Source of the DNA: Cloacibacillus porcorum
GTDB lineage: Bacteria; Synergistota; Synergistia; Synergistales; Synergistaceae
NCBI RefSeq assembly: GCF_001701045.1
Contig: NZ_CP016757.1
Coordinates: 2,039,501-2,103,500, forward strand
DNA: 64,000 nt
Reading direction: 5' to 3'
Shown: piece by piece, positions 8,106 to 16,173 of the stretch
Numbering within the stretch: the stretch's first letter is position 1
How the letters are laid out: each line of letters opens with the position of its first letter
Translations under genes and position numbers: made by a program
Notes under the pieces: generated by a model
What the model was told of the DNA's origin: nothing
The model's database searches: none
The model's input: only the letters and a program-made list of their open reading frames with translations

Positions 8106-8655
8106 AACGGCGCTCTTTTTTATTATCTCGGACACTGACAGCACCTATAACTTCATCGTGGCGCTGGCATTTTCGCAGATGTTCAATCTGCTGTGCGAGA
8201 GGGCTGACAACGTGTTCGGCGGGCGGGAAAGCTACACCATCAAGGAGATTTCCGAAAACTGGCTGGGCAAGGCCACCATCTCCATGCAGACAGAGGGGCG
8301 CACAAGGGGGCAATCGGAGAGCTACAACCAAAACACCCAACGGCTGGGCCGGGAGCTTATGACCCCAGTAAACTTTCCTCCATGCCGGGGAACAAGTGTA
8401 TTTTGCAGCTCCGGGGCCTGCCGCCGTTCCTTTCCCCCAAGTACGACCTAAAGCAGCACCCCAATCACAAGTACACCGCCTAGGCCAATAAGAAAAACGC
8501 CTTTGGCCTCGGCAAGCTAATAAACCGCCGTATGCGCCCCACCCCTAACGAGCAGTATGCGGCCTACGAAGTGGACAACTCCAGCCGAGCGCATGGGAGA
8601 GGACGGGGACATCCTCAATTATAACGACCTCGACGGTGTGGACGATACGACGTGA
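8104..8655 (+). pseudogene. TraG/VirD4 conjugal coupling protein remnant
   Basis: A decayed piece of a type IV coupling ATPase. Reading from AAA at 8104 gives KTALFFIISDTDSTYNF then AFSQMFNLLCERAD, a conserved VirD4/TraG stretch. The reading then jumps from NVFGG to RESYTIKEISENWLGK, missing roughly 60 residues expected between these blocks, probably by deletion between GGCGGG-like sites. A frameshift near 8365 is needed to continue as SSMPGNKCILQLRGLPPFLSPKYD. A TAG interrupts at about 8481, and the last part needs another shift before a TGA at 8653-8655. It has no start and no Walker A. It marks the left edge of an old integrative conjugative element inserted exactly at the end of the upstream regulator. 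Confidence 0.85.
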
Positions 8656-8705
8656 CTTCGGGCCAATTTGGCCCGAAGTCATACCGGGTTTGGGGCTGGC
8701 CCCAA
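8654..8705 (+). terminator. Paired hairpins after the traG remnant
   Basis: A perfect 11-bp stem GACTTCGGGCC/GGCCCGAAGTC (8654-8664, 8670-8680) is followed by TTGGGGC-TG-GCCCCAA (8690-8705). Neither has a T-run. They resemble transfer-region or operon-end hairpins of conjugative elements. The rest of 8706-8884 has no gene; it includes AT-rich sequence and GGGAAGGGGG just before the next gene. Confidence 0.5.
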
Positions 8706-8884
8706 CAAGTAGATTTTCGCAAAAAATCGCAACTATGGCCACAGTTGCCCTGCTTGCTAAGTGAAAAAAGAAGTGGCAGAGATGTATCAGATAGTTATAG
8801 CTCCGCATATTGTAACTATCATTATTGATATTAATAGTTACTTATGATATGATTATAAACAAGGGAAGGGGGTGAAGTTCAATC

Positions 8885-9439
8885 ATGGAGTTATTGTGTC
8901 TGGATATAATTAACAGCAATCGTTTCGGGGAATATCTTGCAAAACCGGGAAGGGATATGTTGAATAATGCGAATTGGTTACACGTATTGGTGGATAAATG
9001 GAATTTAGATGTCAAATTTCCAATCCAGTCAAATGATTTAAAAATTTTGCAAGAGTTACGCGACAACATGCAACAGGCGGTAAAATACCTAAATCTTGAT
9101 ACAAAGCTGTGCGCTGAAGAATTGGTCAAGGTAAATTCAATATTGAAAAATACACCTTGCCAAATAAAGCTCGTGTATAAAGATGGAAATTTTGTATTAC
9201 AAGATATACCTTTGTGTGACAGTTGGGCTAACGTGATTTGGAGTACCGCATATTCATTTGCGAAATTGATAAGCGAGTATGACATAACCCGTATAAAGAT
9301 TTGCGAAAACAAAGATTGTGGTTGGATTTTTTATGATGAAAGTAAAAGCAGAACACGCCGCTGGTGCGACCACAAGATATGCGGTAATCTAATGAAAGTG
9401 CGCCGATACCGAGAGCGTCAAAAACAAACCGAACAATAA
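8885..9439 (+). CDS. CGNR zinc-finger protein
   Basis: A 184-aa protein with the layout of the CGNR/ABATE family. A helical N-terminal domain of about 140 residues is followed by a C-terminal zinc finger near residues 143-175, C-x4-C...WC-x4-CGN, ending in a basic helix (KVRRYRERQK). CGNR is the family's name-giving motif; here it reads CGNL with basic residues just after. Family members are putative DNA-binding stress regulators. The gene is AT-richer than the flanking chromosome and lies within conjugative-element remnants, so it is probably cargo. The ATG follows GGAAGGGGGTGAAG. Confidence 0.75.
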   Translation: MELLCLDIINSNRFGEYLAKPGRDMLNNANWLHVLVDKWNLDVKFPIQSNDLKILQELRDNMQQAVKYLNLDTKLCAEELVKVNSILKNTPCQIKLVYKDGNFVLQDIPLCDSWANVIWSTAYSFAKLISEYDITRIKICENKDCGWIFYDESKSRTRRWCDHKICGNLMKVRRYRERQKQTEQ

Positions 9440-9457
9440 CATAAGGAGAACATAGAC

Positions 9458-10042
9458 ATGAGACATCCTGAGGTAGATAAATTACTTTGTAGCTTAACGG
9501 AGAACGGTTACGACAGTTTGGCAAAAGAAATTGAACAAGAAATGGGCCTTCCGCTTGAGGCCGATGCAAAGCAGCGTGAAAACTGGATGCGTTGCACATT
9601 GAACAAATTGGATGCGAATATGAATGATGAAGCAGTCAAAAAAGTCCGCAAAGGCTGCGTTTGTTCGTTAAAAAAAGAAGTCAGAATACCCGGATACAAG
9701 GAGGTTTATGAACGGACAAAATCCAGAAAGGAACAATATCGGAAATTGTACTTAACTGCATCGTCTTTAGACGAGTTTGTTGCTGAACTAAAAAAACTTG
9801 AAGATAAACCGGGAAAGCCATCAGTGGAACTAATCAATGGAAAGATATATAAGTATTTTTACTCTTGTACTTGTCCTTTCCTAAACGACATCTCGCCTGT
9901 TGTTCCAAAGGCATGGTGTTATTGTACTCTGGGAAATAGTGAGGATACATTTTCTTACGCTTTGGGCAGAGAAGTACACGGTAATTTGATAGAGTCAATT
10001 AAAATGGGGGATAGCCGCTGCACAATTGAAATAGAGGTATAA
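9458..10042 (+). CDS. Cys-rich conserved protein of unknown function
   Basis: A 194-aa protein 18 bp after the CGNR gene, preceded by AAGGAG. I do not recognise a named family with certainty. Cysteines fall in two groups: KGCVCSL near residue 66 and, in the C-terminal half, SCTCPFL, AWCYCTLG and SRCTIEIEV. The C-terminal pattern CxCP...CYC...G...ESI..GD..C resembles small-molecule-binding proteins related to the aminothiazoline-carboxylate-hydrolase-like or DUF6144-type family, which is a weak visual impression. Probable metal or thiol chemistry. It is probably co-transcribed with the CGNR gene as cargo of the element. Confidence 0.55.
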   Translation: MRHPEVDKLLCSLTENGYDSLAKEIEQEMGLPLEADAKQRENWMRCTLNKLDANMNDEAVKKVRKGCVCSLKKEVRIPGYKEVYERTKSRKEQYRKLYLTASSLDEFVAELKKLEDKPGKPSVELINGKIYKYFYSCTCPFLNDISPVVPKAWCYCTLGNSEDTFSYALGREVHGNLIESIKMGDSRCTIEIEV

Positions 10043-10078
10043 CAATCTCCCTTGTCCGGATATGATGGGAGCAACGCC

Positions 10079-10264
10079 ATGAATAGCTTTAAATTGGTGC
10101 TATGCCCTGTTTGTGGAAGCAAAACACGGATAAAGGCAGATGATACGATACTTAAAAACTACCCTCTGTTTAGCCCAAAGTGTAGGTGCGAGGCACTTAT
10201 CAATGTGAAACAATTAAATACTTCAATTATCACAGAGCCAGACGCTAAGACGCAGAGCCGATAG
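10079..10264 (+). CDS. Small Cys-rich KTR-domain protein of conjugative elements
   Basis: A 61-aa protein with two zinc-ribbon-like pairs, LCPVCGSKTR and FSPKCRCE, ending in ITEPDAKTQSR. This is the cysteine-rich KTR protein that commonly sits beside the recombinase or cargo end of Tn916-like and related elements; the terminal PDAKTQSR is characteristic. I chose the ATG at 10079, preceded by GGGAG, over the upstream GTG at 10052. The function is unknown. Its presence supports the view that 8104-12265 is a deleted conjugative transposon. Confidence 0.8.
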   Translation: MNSFKLVLCPVCGSKTRIKADDTILKNYPLFSPKCRCEALINVKQLNTSIITEPDAKTQSR

Positions 10265-10597
10265 CCAACGAGAATGTATCTTGTGGTTGTCGGCTCTTTA
10301 TTTATCAAAAGCAGATCGCTGTTTTTTAAAGACAGGTATGGGCGGTGTAATCTATACCCTTTTATAACATGGCGGTACTAAGAAGGTATCTCCGTGTTCA
10401 TTTTACCTATCAGTACCACCAACGAGCTGGGCCGTTATGGAAACATAGCGGCTTGATGTAATTAGCTAACGGCAGACTTGTGGTCAAGGTGGAAAACGAG
10501 ATTGAAAGTCTGCCGAACACACTGACAGGTGCAAACGCCGTGTTGCTGGCCTATGCGAACAGTAAGATTGAAGAGTTGGATGCCAAGCGGCAGCAGC

Positions 10598-10632
10598 TTA
10601 TGAAAGAGCCTATGAAACAAACTCTGTAAATA
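10598..10632 (+). repeat. Left target duplication and left inverted repeat of the IS
   Basis: TTATGAAA (10598-10605) is the 8-bp target duplication, identical to 12084-12091. The 27-bp terminal repeat 10606-10632 follows. It matches the right end at 23 of 27 positions and shares the core AAACTCTGTAAATA. Confidence 0.88.
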
Positions 10633-12083
10633 AAGAAATCGCCCAAAAAGGCCTTCTGTGATAAATTAAAATTACTTACAGGAGGCCTTTAAAATGGCAA
10701 AAGATAAGAAGATTACTCACAAAGTTCAGATGACAGACGGGAAAAGAGATATCATCAGATACCTACTTCAGGAATACGATATCAAATCTGCAAAGGATAT
10801 CCAGGATGCGCTGAAAGATCTTCTGGGGGGTACGATTAAAGAGATGATGGAGACTGAGATGGACGAACATCTCGGTTATAAGAAATCTCAGCGTTCAGAA
10901 GGCAGCGACTACCGCAACGGATACAAACAAAAGCATGTAAACTCAAGTTTTGGAGAGTTTTGCATAGACGTTCCTCAGGACAGGGAATCCAGCTTCGATC
11001 CTAAGATAGTAAGAAAGCGACAAAAAGATATTTCCGAGATAGACCAGAAAATAATATCTATGTACGCTAAAGGAATGACTACCCGTCAGATATCGGCAAC
11101 GATACAGGATATTTACGGGTTCGACGTTTCAGAAGGCTTCATATCGGATGTGACTGACAAGATAATGCCGCAGATCGAAGAATGGCAGAACAGGGCACTC
11201 TCCGAAGTCTATCCCATTGTTTTTATAGATGCGATTCATTATTCTGTCAGGGAAGATAACGCTGTAAAGAAGCTCGCAGCCTATGTAATACTTGGAATCA
11301 ACAGCAACGGTATAAAAGAAGTGCTTTGTCTGCAGGTGGGAGAAAATGAAAGCGCCAAATACTGGCTGACAGTCCTGAATTCCCTGAAGAACCGTGGTGT
11401 AAAGGATATCTTCATTCTCTGTGCAGACGGCCTTAGCGGAATGCGCGAAGCAGTAGAAAGTGCGTTCCCGCAGACTGAATACCAGCGCTGCCTTATACAT
11501 CAGGTCAGGAGCACTATGAAATATGTGGTTGAAAAAGACCGCAAAGAATTTGCCGCAGACCTAAAAACAATATATCAAGCCCCGACGAGTCCCATGCGCT
11601 GGAAGCGAGGGAGCATGTTGCTGAGAAGTGGGGATTAAAATATGCAAATGCAGTGAAGGGGTGGGAGCGCAACTGGGATACGATCTCTCCGATATTTAAA
11701 TTTTCTTGCCAGGTAAGAAAGGTCATTTACACGACAAACGCGATAGAAAGCCTTAATTCCACCTATCGCAGGCTCAACAGCCAAAGAAGCGTATTCCCCA
11801 GCGCAGGCGCCCTTCTGAAAGCCTTATATCTTGCTACTTTTGAAGCAACCAAGAAATGGAGTATGCCAGTTAGGAACTGGCGCAGTATCCTTGGTGAACT
11901 AGCTGTAATGTATGAAGGACGGATGCCTGAATAGGCTAAGAATAATAAAAAGCGGCCAGTGTTTGTATTGACACTGGCCACTTAATAGGTTGATAATTTT
12001 GTTATACAGGGATCGTTATTAGCCCTAGTTGTATTGGATTTCTCACAGAAGGTCCATATTTACAGAGTTTTTTTCACACGCCC
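10606..12083 (+). mobile_element. IS256-family insertion sequence, 1478 bp
   Basis: The limits are set by three independent observations. There are 27-bp imperfect terminal inverted repeats (10606-10632 and 12057-12083; 23 of 27 match). An 8-bp direct repeat TTATGAAA lies immediately outside both ends. The reading frame of the recombinase remnant is restored when the IS is removed. Length, repeat type and 8-bp duplication fit the IS256 family. It encodes one transposase, now frameshifted. A hairpin (GGCCAGTGT at 11954-11962 with ACACTGGCC at 11971-11979) follows the transposase and may act as its terminator. Confidence 0.92.
10694..11934 (+). pseudogene. IS256-family (mutator-type) transposase, frameshifted
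   Basis: The first frame (10694-11638) encodes 314 aa with the IS256 N-terminal features and two catalytic acids, FIDAIH (Asp179) and CADGLSG (Asp245). The third, Glu in TTNAIESLN, is only in the downstream frame (to 11934). Around 11580-11584, CAAGCCCCGACGAGTCCCATGCG leaves the expected frame: reading GAC GAG TCC CAT GCG CTG restores DESHALEAREHVAEKWGLKYANAVKGW. One base appears lost from the C-run. Joined, the protein would be about 413 aa, normal for the family. It is either inactive or, less likely, expressed by frameshifting or affected by a sequencing error. A GGAGG site precedes the ATG. Confidence 0.88.
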
Positions 12084-12091
12084 TTATGAAA
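12057..12091 (+). repeat. Right inverted repeat of the IS and right target duplication
   Basis: 12057-12083 is the inverted copy of the left end; on the minus strand it begins GGGCGTGTGAAAAAAACTCT. The second copy of TTATGAAA (12084-12091) follows directly. Confidence 0.88.
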
Positions 12092-12339
12092 TCCATATCA
12101 GACTTGACCGCCGAGGGCGTTTCTCCCGAACAGGCAAACCGCATTTCCGGCTATCTGGATAAATGGGAGCATATCAGCTTTAACGATAGGCGGCAAGTCG
12201 TTGATGGGCTTGTCTCCTGTATCAGAGCCACAAGTGACACCATACAGATTGAATGGAAAATCTGACGATTTATCCATCACATTTCATTCTATGGTTAGTT
12301 GTACATTGTCAAGTGATGTTTACCTTAGGACAGAAACAA

Positions 12340-12379
12340 AAGTGCCTCTTTCTTGAGATATCCCAAGAAGGAGGCACTT
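12340..12379. terminator. Bidirectional terminator hairpin
   Basis: Sixteen-base arms AAGTGCCTCTTTCTTG (12340-12355) and CAAGAAGGAGGCACTT (12364-12379) pair with one mismatch across an 8-nt loop. It lies 20 bp past the stop of the leftward molybdenum-hydroxylase operon and is the likely end of that 13-kb transcript. It also separates the operon from the conjugative remnant. Confidence 0.75.
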
Positions 12380-12398
12380 AAATGGTACATCAGGCAGC

Positions 12399-13346
12399 TT
12401 AAGCAGCGTTAAGTTTTCGGAGCAGCTCTCCGATCATCCGGTAGGACATCTGCTTCACCTTTGGCGGCACGACCGATTCACGGATGAGACCGCCGCCAGC
12501 TTTTATCTCTTTTACCGCCTCTTCAGTCCAGACTTCTGAGTCGGCGCTGCATTCGTCAAGCTGCCGCGATGACTTTTCTAAAACAAGCGGCGCCGGGGCG
12601 ACCGCTCCCGCGACGGCCATCGCCGGACGGGTTCCACCAGAGAGGCGCAGCGCGAAGTTCACGAGCGGGAAGTCGATCGACGAGCGAACGCTGTATTTCA
12701 GAAAACCGCTCTTTTCGCCCTCGGGCGGCAGCGGAATATGGAGCCTCACGAGCAGCGGGCCGCTTTCTTCGGCATATAGACCGTTCGCGGTGCTGTGCTC
12801 TGCGATCAGCTTCGTAACCGGCACTCTTTCCAGCCGCCCCTCTCTCAAGAGTTCCGCCTCGGCCTCGTAGAGTACTAACGCGGTGGCGGTGTCCGAGTAG
12901 TATATGGCACGACAGAACGGAGAGTTCCTGATTTGCAGGCAGACATCGCCGCCCGCCTTGAAGCACTTCGGCAGCGAACTGCGCCAGGAGGCGGACTGAT
13001 TGAAAAATATGCAGCGCCGGTCCTGCATAAGATTGCCGCCGATCGTACCCACGTTTCTTATCTGTAATGAGGCGGTCTTTTCGGCGCTTTGCGCGAGCGC
13101 TGGAAGGTATTGCAGGACCGCGGCATCTTCGGCGATCTCCGTGAGCGTCGCCGCCGCGCCGATCGATATCTCTTTATCGGAGAGGCTTACCCCGCAAAGT
13201 TCCGGAATATTCGTCACGTCGATCAGCATGGACGGGCTTTTAAGCCCCAGCTTCATCAGCGGCACGAAGTCTGTACCGCCCGCGATAAAACGCCCCGCAA
13301 GTTTTTGCTCCTCTATCTCCGCAAGGGATTTGATCTTTATATACAT
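12399..13346 (-). CDS. Molybdenum hydroxylase FAD subunit with an HcrB-like 4Fe-4S site (system A)
   Basis: A 315-aa FAD-binding middle subunit of the xanthine dehydrogenase/CO dehydrogenase family. FAD motifs are FIAGGTDFVP (20-29) and IRNVGTIGGN (96-105). Right after the second motif is a Cys-bearing insert with cysteines at 112, 128, 136 and 145. Their spacing (16, 8, 9) equals what I recall for Cys122/138/146/155 of 4-hydroxybenzoyl-CoA reductase beta, which hold an extra 4Fe-4S cluster. The insert ends YYSDTATAL, like that family. This suggests a low-potential, possibly reductive, enzyme rather than a plain dehydrogenase. It is the last gene of the operon, 9 bp after the large subunit. 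The equivalent subunit of system B (21566) lacks the insert. Confidence 0.87.
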   Translation of the reverse strand: MYIKIKSLAEIEEQKLAGRFIAGGTDFVPLMKLGLKSPSMLIDVTNIPELCGVSLSDKEISIGAAATLTEIAEDAAVLQYLPALAQSAEKTASLQIRNVGTIGGNLMQDRRCIFFNQSASWRSSLPKCFKAGGDVCLQIRNSPFCRAIYYSDTATALVLYEAEAELLREGRLERVPVTKLIAEHSTANGLYAEESGPLLVRLHIPLPPEGEKSGFLKYSVRSSIDFPLVNFALRLSGGTRPAMAVAGAVAPAPLVLEKSSRQLDECSADSEVWTEEAVKEIKAGGGLIRESVVPPKVKQMSYRMIGELLRKLNAA

Positions 13347-13355
13347 TTTTTCGCC

Positions 13356-15599
13356 TCACTCCGTCACATTCGGCAGCACGAGGAACTCCTCGCAGAGCGG
13401 CAGCCTGCTTATCTCGCGCCCGCTCGCGCGCGACACCGCGTTCACTATCGCGGGCGCGATTGGTACCGTGCTTAGTTCACCAACGCTCTTCGCGCCGCAG
13501 GGACCCACTGGCTCGTAGCCGTCGGCGATGAGCGCGTGGATACGCGGCAGGTCGGAGGCCAGCGGTATCTTATAGTGCAGCAGGTCTGTGGAGAGCGGCT
13601 TTTTCGCGATATTATTTATTTCGATCTGCTCCGTCAGCGTGTAGCCAACTCCCTGCGCCGCGCCGCCCTCGATCTGCCCCTCCACCGTCAGGGGATTGAT
13701 CGGCGTCCCCACATCCACCGCCTCGATGAGATGCAGCAGGCGTACCGCGTTTATGCTCCGGTGGTACTCCGCCTTAACCATGCAGACGGAGAACGGGTTG
13801 GGACAGGCGTCGGCCTTGTAGCATCCCCTGCCGATTATGACGCCGCCGCGCTGGTGGAACATAGCCAGCTTCACCGCCGCCCGGAAATCCAGCTTTTCCT
13901 TTCCGATGAAAAAGCTCCGGTCACAGAGCGACACCATCTCGCCGGAGAGCTCCGAGAGCAGCTTTTTCAGCGATTCATAGACGTCGAGGCAGGCGCGGCG
14001 AACCGCGGTGCCGCAGATGAAGGTCTGGCTGCTGCCGAAGGTCCCTGTGTCGTAGGGCGTGATCTTTGTGTCGGCGGCCGCTATCGAAACCTCCGCGAGC
14101 GGAATGCCAAGCGTCTCGGCGGCGATCTGCGAAAGCATCGTCTCGCTGCCTTGGCCGATATCCGCGGAGCCGACAAGCAGTTCGACGCTGCCGTCGCTGT
14201 TGACGTTCACGACCGCGGAGCTCAGCCCCTCTTTAGAGGAAGGGCCGGAGCCGTGGCAGGCAAAAGCCACGCCCCAGGCCTGAGTGATCTCGCCATCGTC
14301 GGTAACGCCCTCGGCCGCGTCTATCTCCTCGCGTTTTTCAAGGCAGAGCCGCACACATTCTTTTATTTCACAGCTCGTGACGGACTGCTCCGAACCAGGG
14401 AAATGGCCGCCGACCGCCACATGGTTTTTGAGACGCAGCTCCACCGGGTCGAGACCGAGCCTGAGCGCGAGCCGGTCTATCATCACCTCACGCGCGAAGG
14501 CGAGCTGCATGTTGCCGTATCCCCGGAACGCCCCCGCCGTCGCATGGTTGGTGAGCACGCATCTGCCGTCAAAAAAGTAATGCGGGATGGCGTACTGAAA
14601 TTTTCTCGCGCCTGCGCAGAGGACGGTCGGCCCGTGCGTCGTGTAGGGGCCAGTATTCAGTTTATAGTCTGCGTAGAAAGCCGTCATGCTGCCGTCGTTC
14701 ATAGCGCCAAGGCGCACGCTGGCGGAGGCTCCGTGCCTCACGACGGTGGAGGTCAGCTCCTCTTCGCGGCTGTTGACGATCTTGACCGGACGTTTGAGCT
14801 TCCGCGACAGGAGCGCGGCCACCGGCTGCGAATGAAGCTGCTGGCGCGCGCCGAAGCCACCTCCGACAGCCGGTTTCACGATGCGTATCCGGCTTTCAGG
14901 GATGCCCACAAGCTCACTGATTATCCGCCGCTCCTGAAATACGGTCTGCGAATTACTCCATATCGTAAGCTCGCGCCCGTCGCTGAAGTCACAGATACAT
15001 ACGGTGGGTTCGATCGCCGTATGCTGCATTGGAGGAATAAAAAAACTGCCCTCAATAACGATATCCGACTGTTTAAAGCCTTCGCCGGTGTCGCCCTCTT
15101 TGACCTCCCTCTTCCAGATAACGTTGTCTTCCGAGAGATGCGGCTGAAGCGGCTCCGCCCCCTTTTTCAAAGCTTCGTCTATCGTAAAAAACGGGCTTTG
15201 CGGCCTGTATTCCAATATCACTTTCTCACAGGCCTCGCGGCAGGCCTCGGGCGTCTCCGCCGCTATGCAGAGTATCCTGTCACCCGCGCACTTCGGCTCT
15301 TTCGTAAGGATTTTTTCATCCTTCAGGAGCAGCGCGGAGGGCGGGTTCCCCGAACAGTTATACAGTGTATCCGGCACTTCGTCTGGCAGCAGCGCCCCGA
15401 CATAGCCCGGTACGGATTCCGCGGCGCTCAGGTCTATCCCGGTAACGACGGCGCGCGCGTAAGGGCTTCTGACGACGGCGGCATATACCATTCCGGGCAG
15501 CGTCATATCGTCGGTATAAACTGCCTGCCCCGTCAATTTCTCTTTCGCCTCGAGCCGCACCACCGGATGTCCGACAACGGCAAAGTTCCTCTCCATCAT
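13356..15599 (-). CDS. Molybdenum hydroxylase large (molybdopterin) subunit (system A)
   Basis: A 747-aa catalytic subunit of the xanthine dehydrogenase family. Conserved blocks are GQAVYTDDM (substrate-domain start), VGGGFGAR (Mo-pterin loop), GAFRGYGNMQ, GSADIGQGSETML, VGTPINPLTVEGQIEGG and CGAKSVGE with the active-site Glu at 708. It should bind the Mo-pyranopterin cytosine dinucleotide cofactor and add or remove oxygen at an electron-poor carbon, with electrons passing through the 2Fe-2S and FAD subunits. The start ATG (15599) overlaps the stop of the 2Fe-2S gene by 4 bp. The substrate is not readable from sequence; the operon context points to an imidazole- or acrylate-type intermediate. 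Confidence 0.9.
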   Translation of the reverse strand: MMERNFAVVGHPVVRLEAKEKLTGQAVYTDDMTLPGMVYAAVVRSPYARAVVTGIDLSAAESVPGYVGALLPDEVPDTLYNCSGNPPSALLLKDEKILTKEPKCAGDRILCIAAETPEACREACEKVILEYRPQSPFFTIDEALKKGAEPLQPHLSEDNVIWKREVKEGDTGEGFKQSDIVIEGSFFIPPMQHTAIEPTVCICDFSDGRELTIWSNSQTVFQERRIISELVGIPESRIRIVKPAVGGGFGARQQLHSQPVAALLSRKLKRPVKIVNSREEELTSTVVRHGASASVRLGAMNDGSMTAFYADYKLNTGPYTTHGPTVLCAGARKFQYAIPHYFFDGRCVLTNHATAGAFRGYGNMQLAFAREVMIDRLALRLGLDPVELRLKNHVAVGGHFPGSEQSVTSCEIKECVRLCLEKREEIDAAEGVTDDGEITQAWGVAFACHGSGPSSKEGLSSAVVNVNSDGSVELLVGSADIGQGSETMLSQIAAETLGIPLAEVSIAAADTKITPYDTGTFGSSQTFICGTAVRRACLDVYESLKKLLSELSGEMVSLCDRSFFIGKEKLDFRAAVKLAMFHQRGGVIIGRGCYKADACPNPFSVCMVKAEYHRSINAVRLLHLIEAVDVGTPINPLTVEGQIEGGAAQGVGYTLTEQIEINNIAKKPLSTDLLHYKIPLASDLPRIHALIADGYEPVGPCGAKSVGELSTVPIAPAIVNAVSRASGREISRLPLCEEFLVLPNVTE

Positions 15600-16075
15600 C
15601 TTGCCCCTCCGCCAAGTCTTTCGGCGGCGAGCTTCACCGCCTCTTCTATCTTCGTATAACCGGTGCAGCGGCAGAGGTTTCCCGAGAGAGCTTTGCGTAT
15701 CTCATCCGACGACGGCGCCGGATTTTTATCGAGCAGAGCCTTCGCCGAGAGCACCATTCCGGGGATACAGTAGCCGCACTGAACGGCTCCAGCGTCATAA
15801 AAGGCCTGCTGTACAGGATGGAGCTCAGTTCCTTTCGTTAACCCCTCTATGGTGACGACCGACCTGCCGTCGGCCTGGACGGATAAGTAAGAGCATGAGT
15901 TTACCGGCTGGCCGTCAAGGAGCACGGTACAGGCGCCGCACTCACCGCTGTCGCAGCCGCGCTTGCATCCTTCCAGTCCGGCCTTTACGCGTATCGTATC
16001 CAGCAGCGTCTCATCTTCGGAGACCGCAAAAGAACAGCTCTCTCCGTTCAGGAATATCTCTATTTTGTAATCCAT
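15596..16075 (-). CDS. Molybdenum hydroxylase 2Fe-2S subunit (system A)
   Basis: A 159-aa small subunit with the two standard [2Fe-2S] domains. The plant-ferredoxin-like cluster is CKRGCDSGECGACTVLLDG (residues 37-55) with a further Cys in PVNSC. The C-terminal helical cluster is CGYC...CRCTG. It carries electrons from the Mo site to FAD. It is the first gene of the small-large-medium set and is separated from the upstream lyase gene by 98 bp, which shows no clear promoter or terminator, so read-through from the BCCT-lyase genes is likely. Confidence 0.93.
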   Translation of the reverse strand: MDYKIEIFLNGESCSFAVSEDETLLDTIRVKAGLEGCKRGCDSGECGACTVLLDGQPVNSCSYLSVQADGRSVVTIEGLTKGTELHPVQQAFYDAGAVQCGYCIPGMVLSAKALLDKNPAPSSDEIRKALSGNLCRCTGYTKIEEAVKLAAERLGGGAR

Positions 16076-16173
16076 AACTCTCTTCCTCGCAAAATAAAAT
16101 CTTGCCGTATAAAGCCAAGGGGCATGGACGGAACCGCCCCGCCCCCTTCGTAACAGTTATCTTTTGCGGATGC

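Larger units (their letters stand above)
10468..12265 (+). pseudogene. Large serine recombinase C-terminal remnant, interrupted by an IS
   Basis: Two fragments, 10468-10605 and 12092-12265, join in frame when the IS and one copy of its target duplication are removed. The joined text reads ...EELDAKRQQLMK then SISDLTAEGVSPEQ, continuing to IRATSDTIQIEWKI and a stop. This is the C-terminal coiled-coil tail of a conjugative-transposon large serine recombinase. The catalytic domain and zinc domain are missing; only about 100 codons survive. Sequence upstream to 10265 looks non-coding or too decayed to read. The recombinase is dead, so the element cannot excise by itself. Confidence 0.88.

Noticed and set aside
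8158-8451. A 97-aa gene
   Set aside because: It is the surviving frame of the traG/virD4 remnant; the true protein text continues in another frame after about 8365.
10694-11934. Programmed frameshifting in the transposase
   Set aside because: IS256-family transposases are normally a single frame, and no slippery site with a following structure is evident; a plain mutation is simpler.
13536-15659. 707-codon open frame opposite the system A molybdopterin gene
   Set aside because: It is antisense to a conserved 747-aa enzyme and reads as Arg/His/Val-rich text without motifs, the usual shadow of a GC-rich gene.
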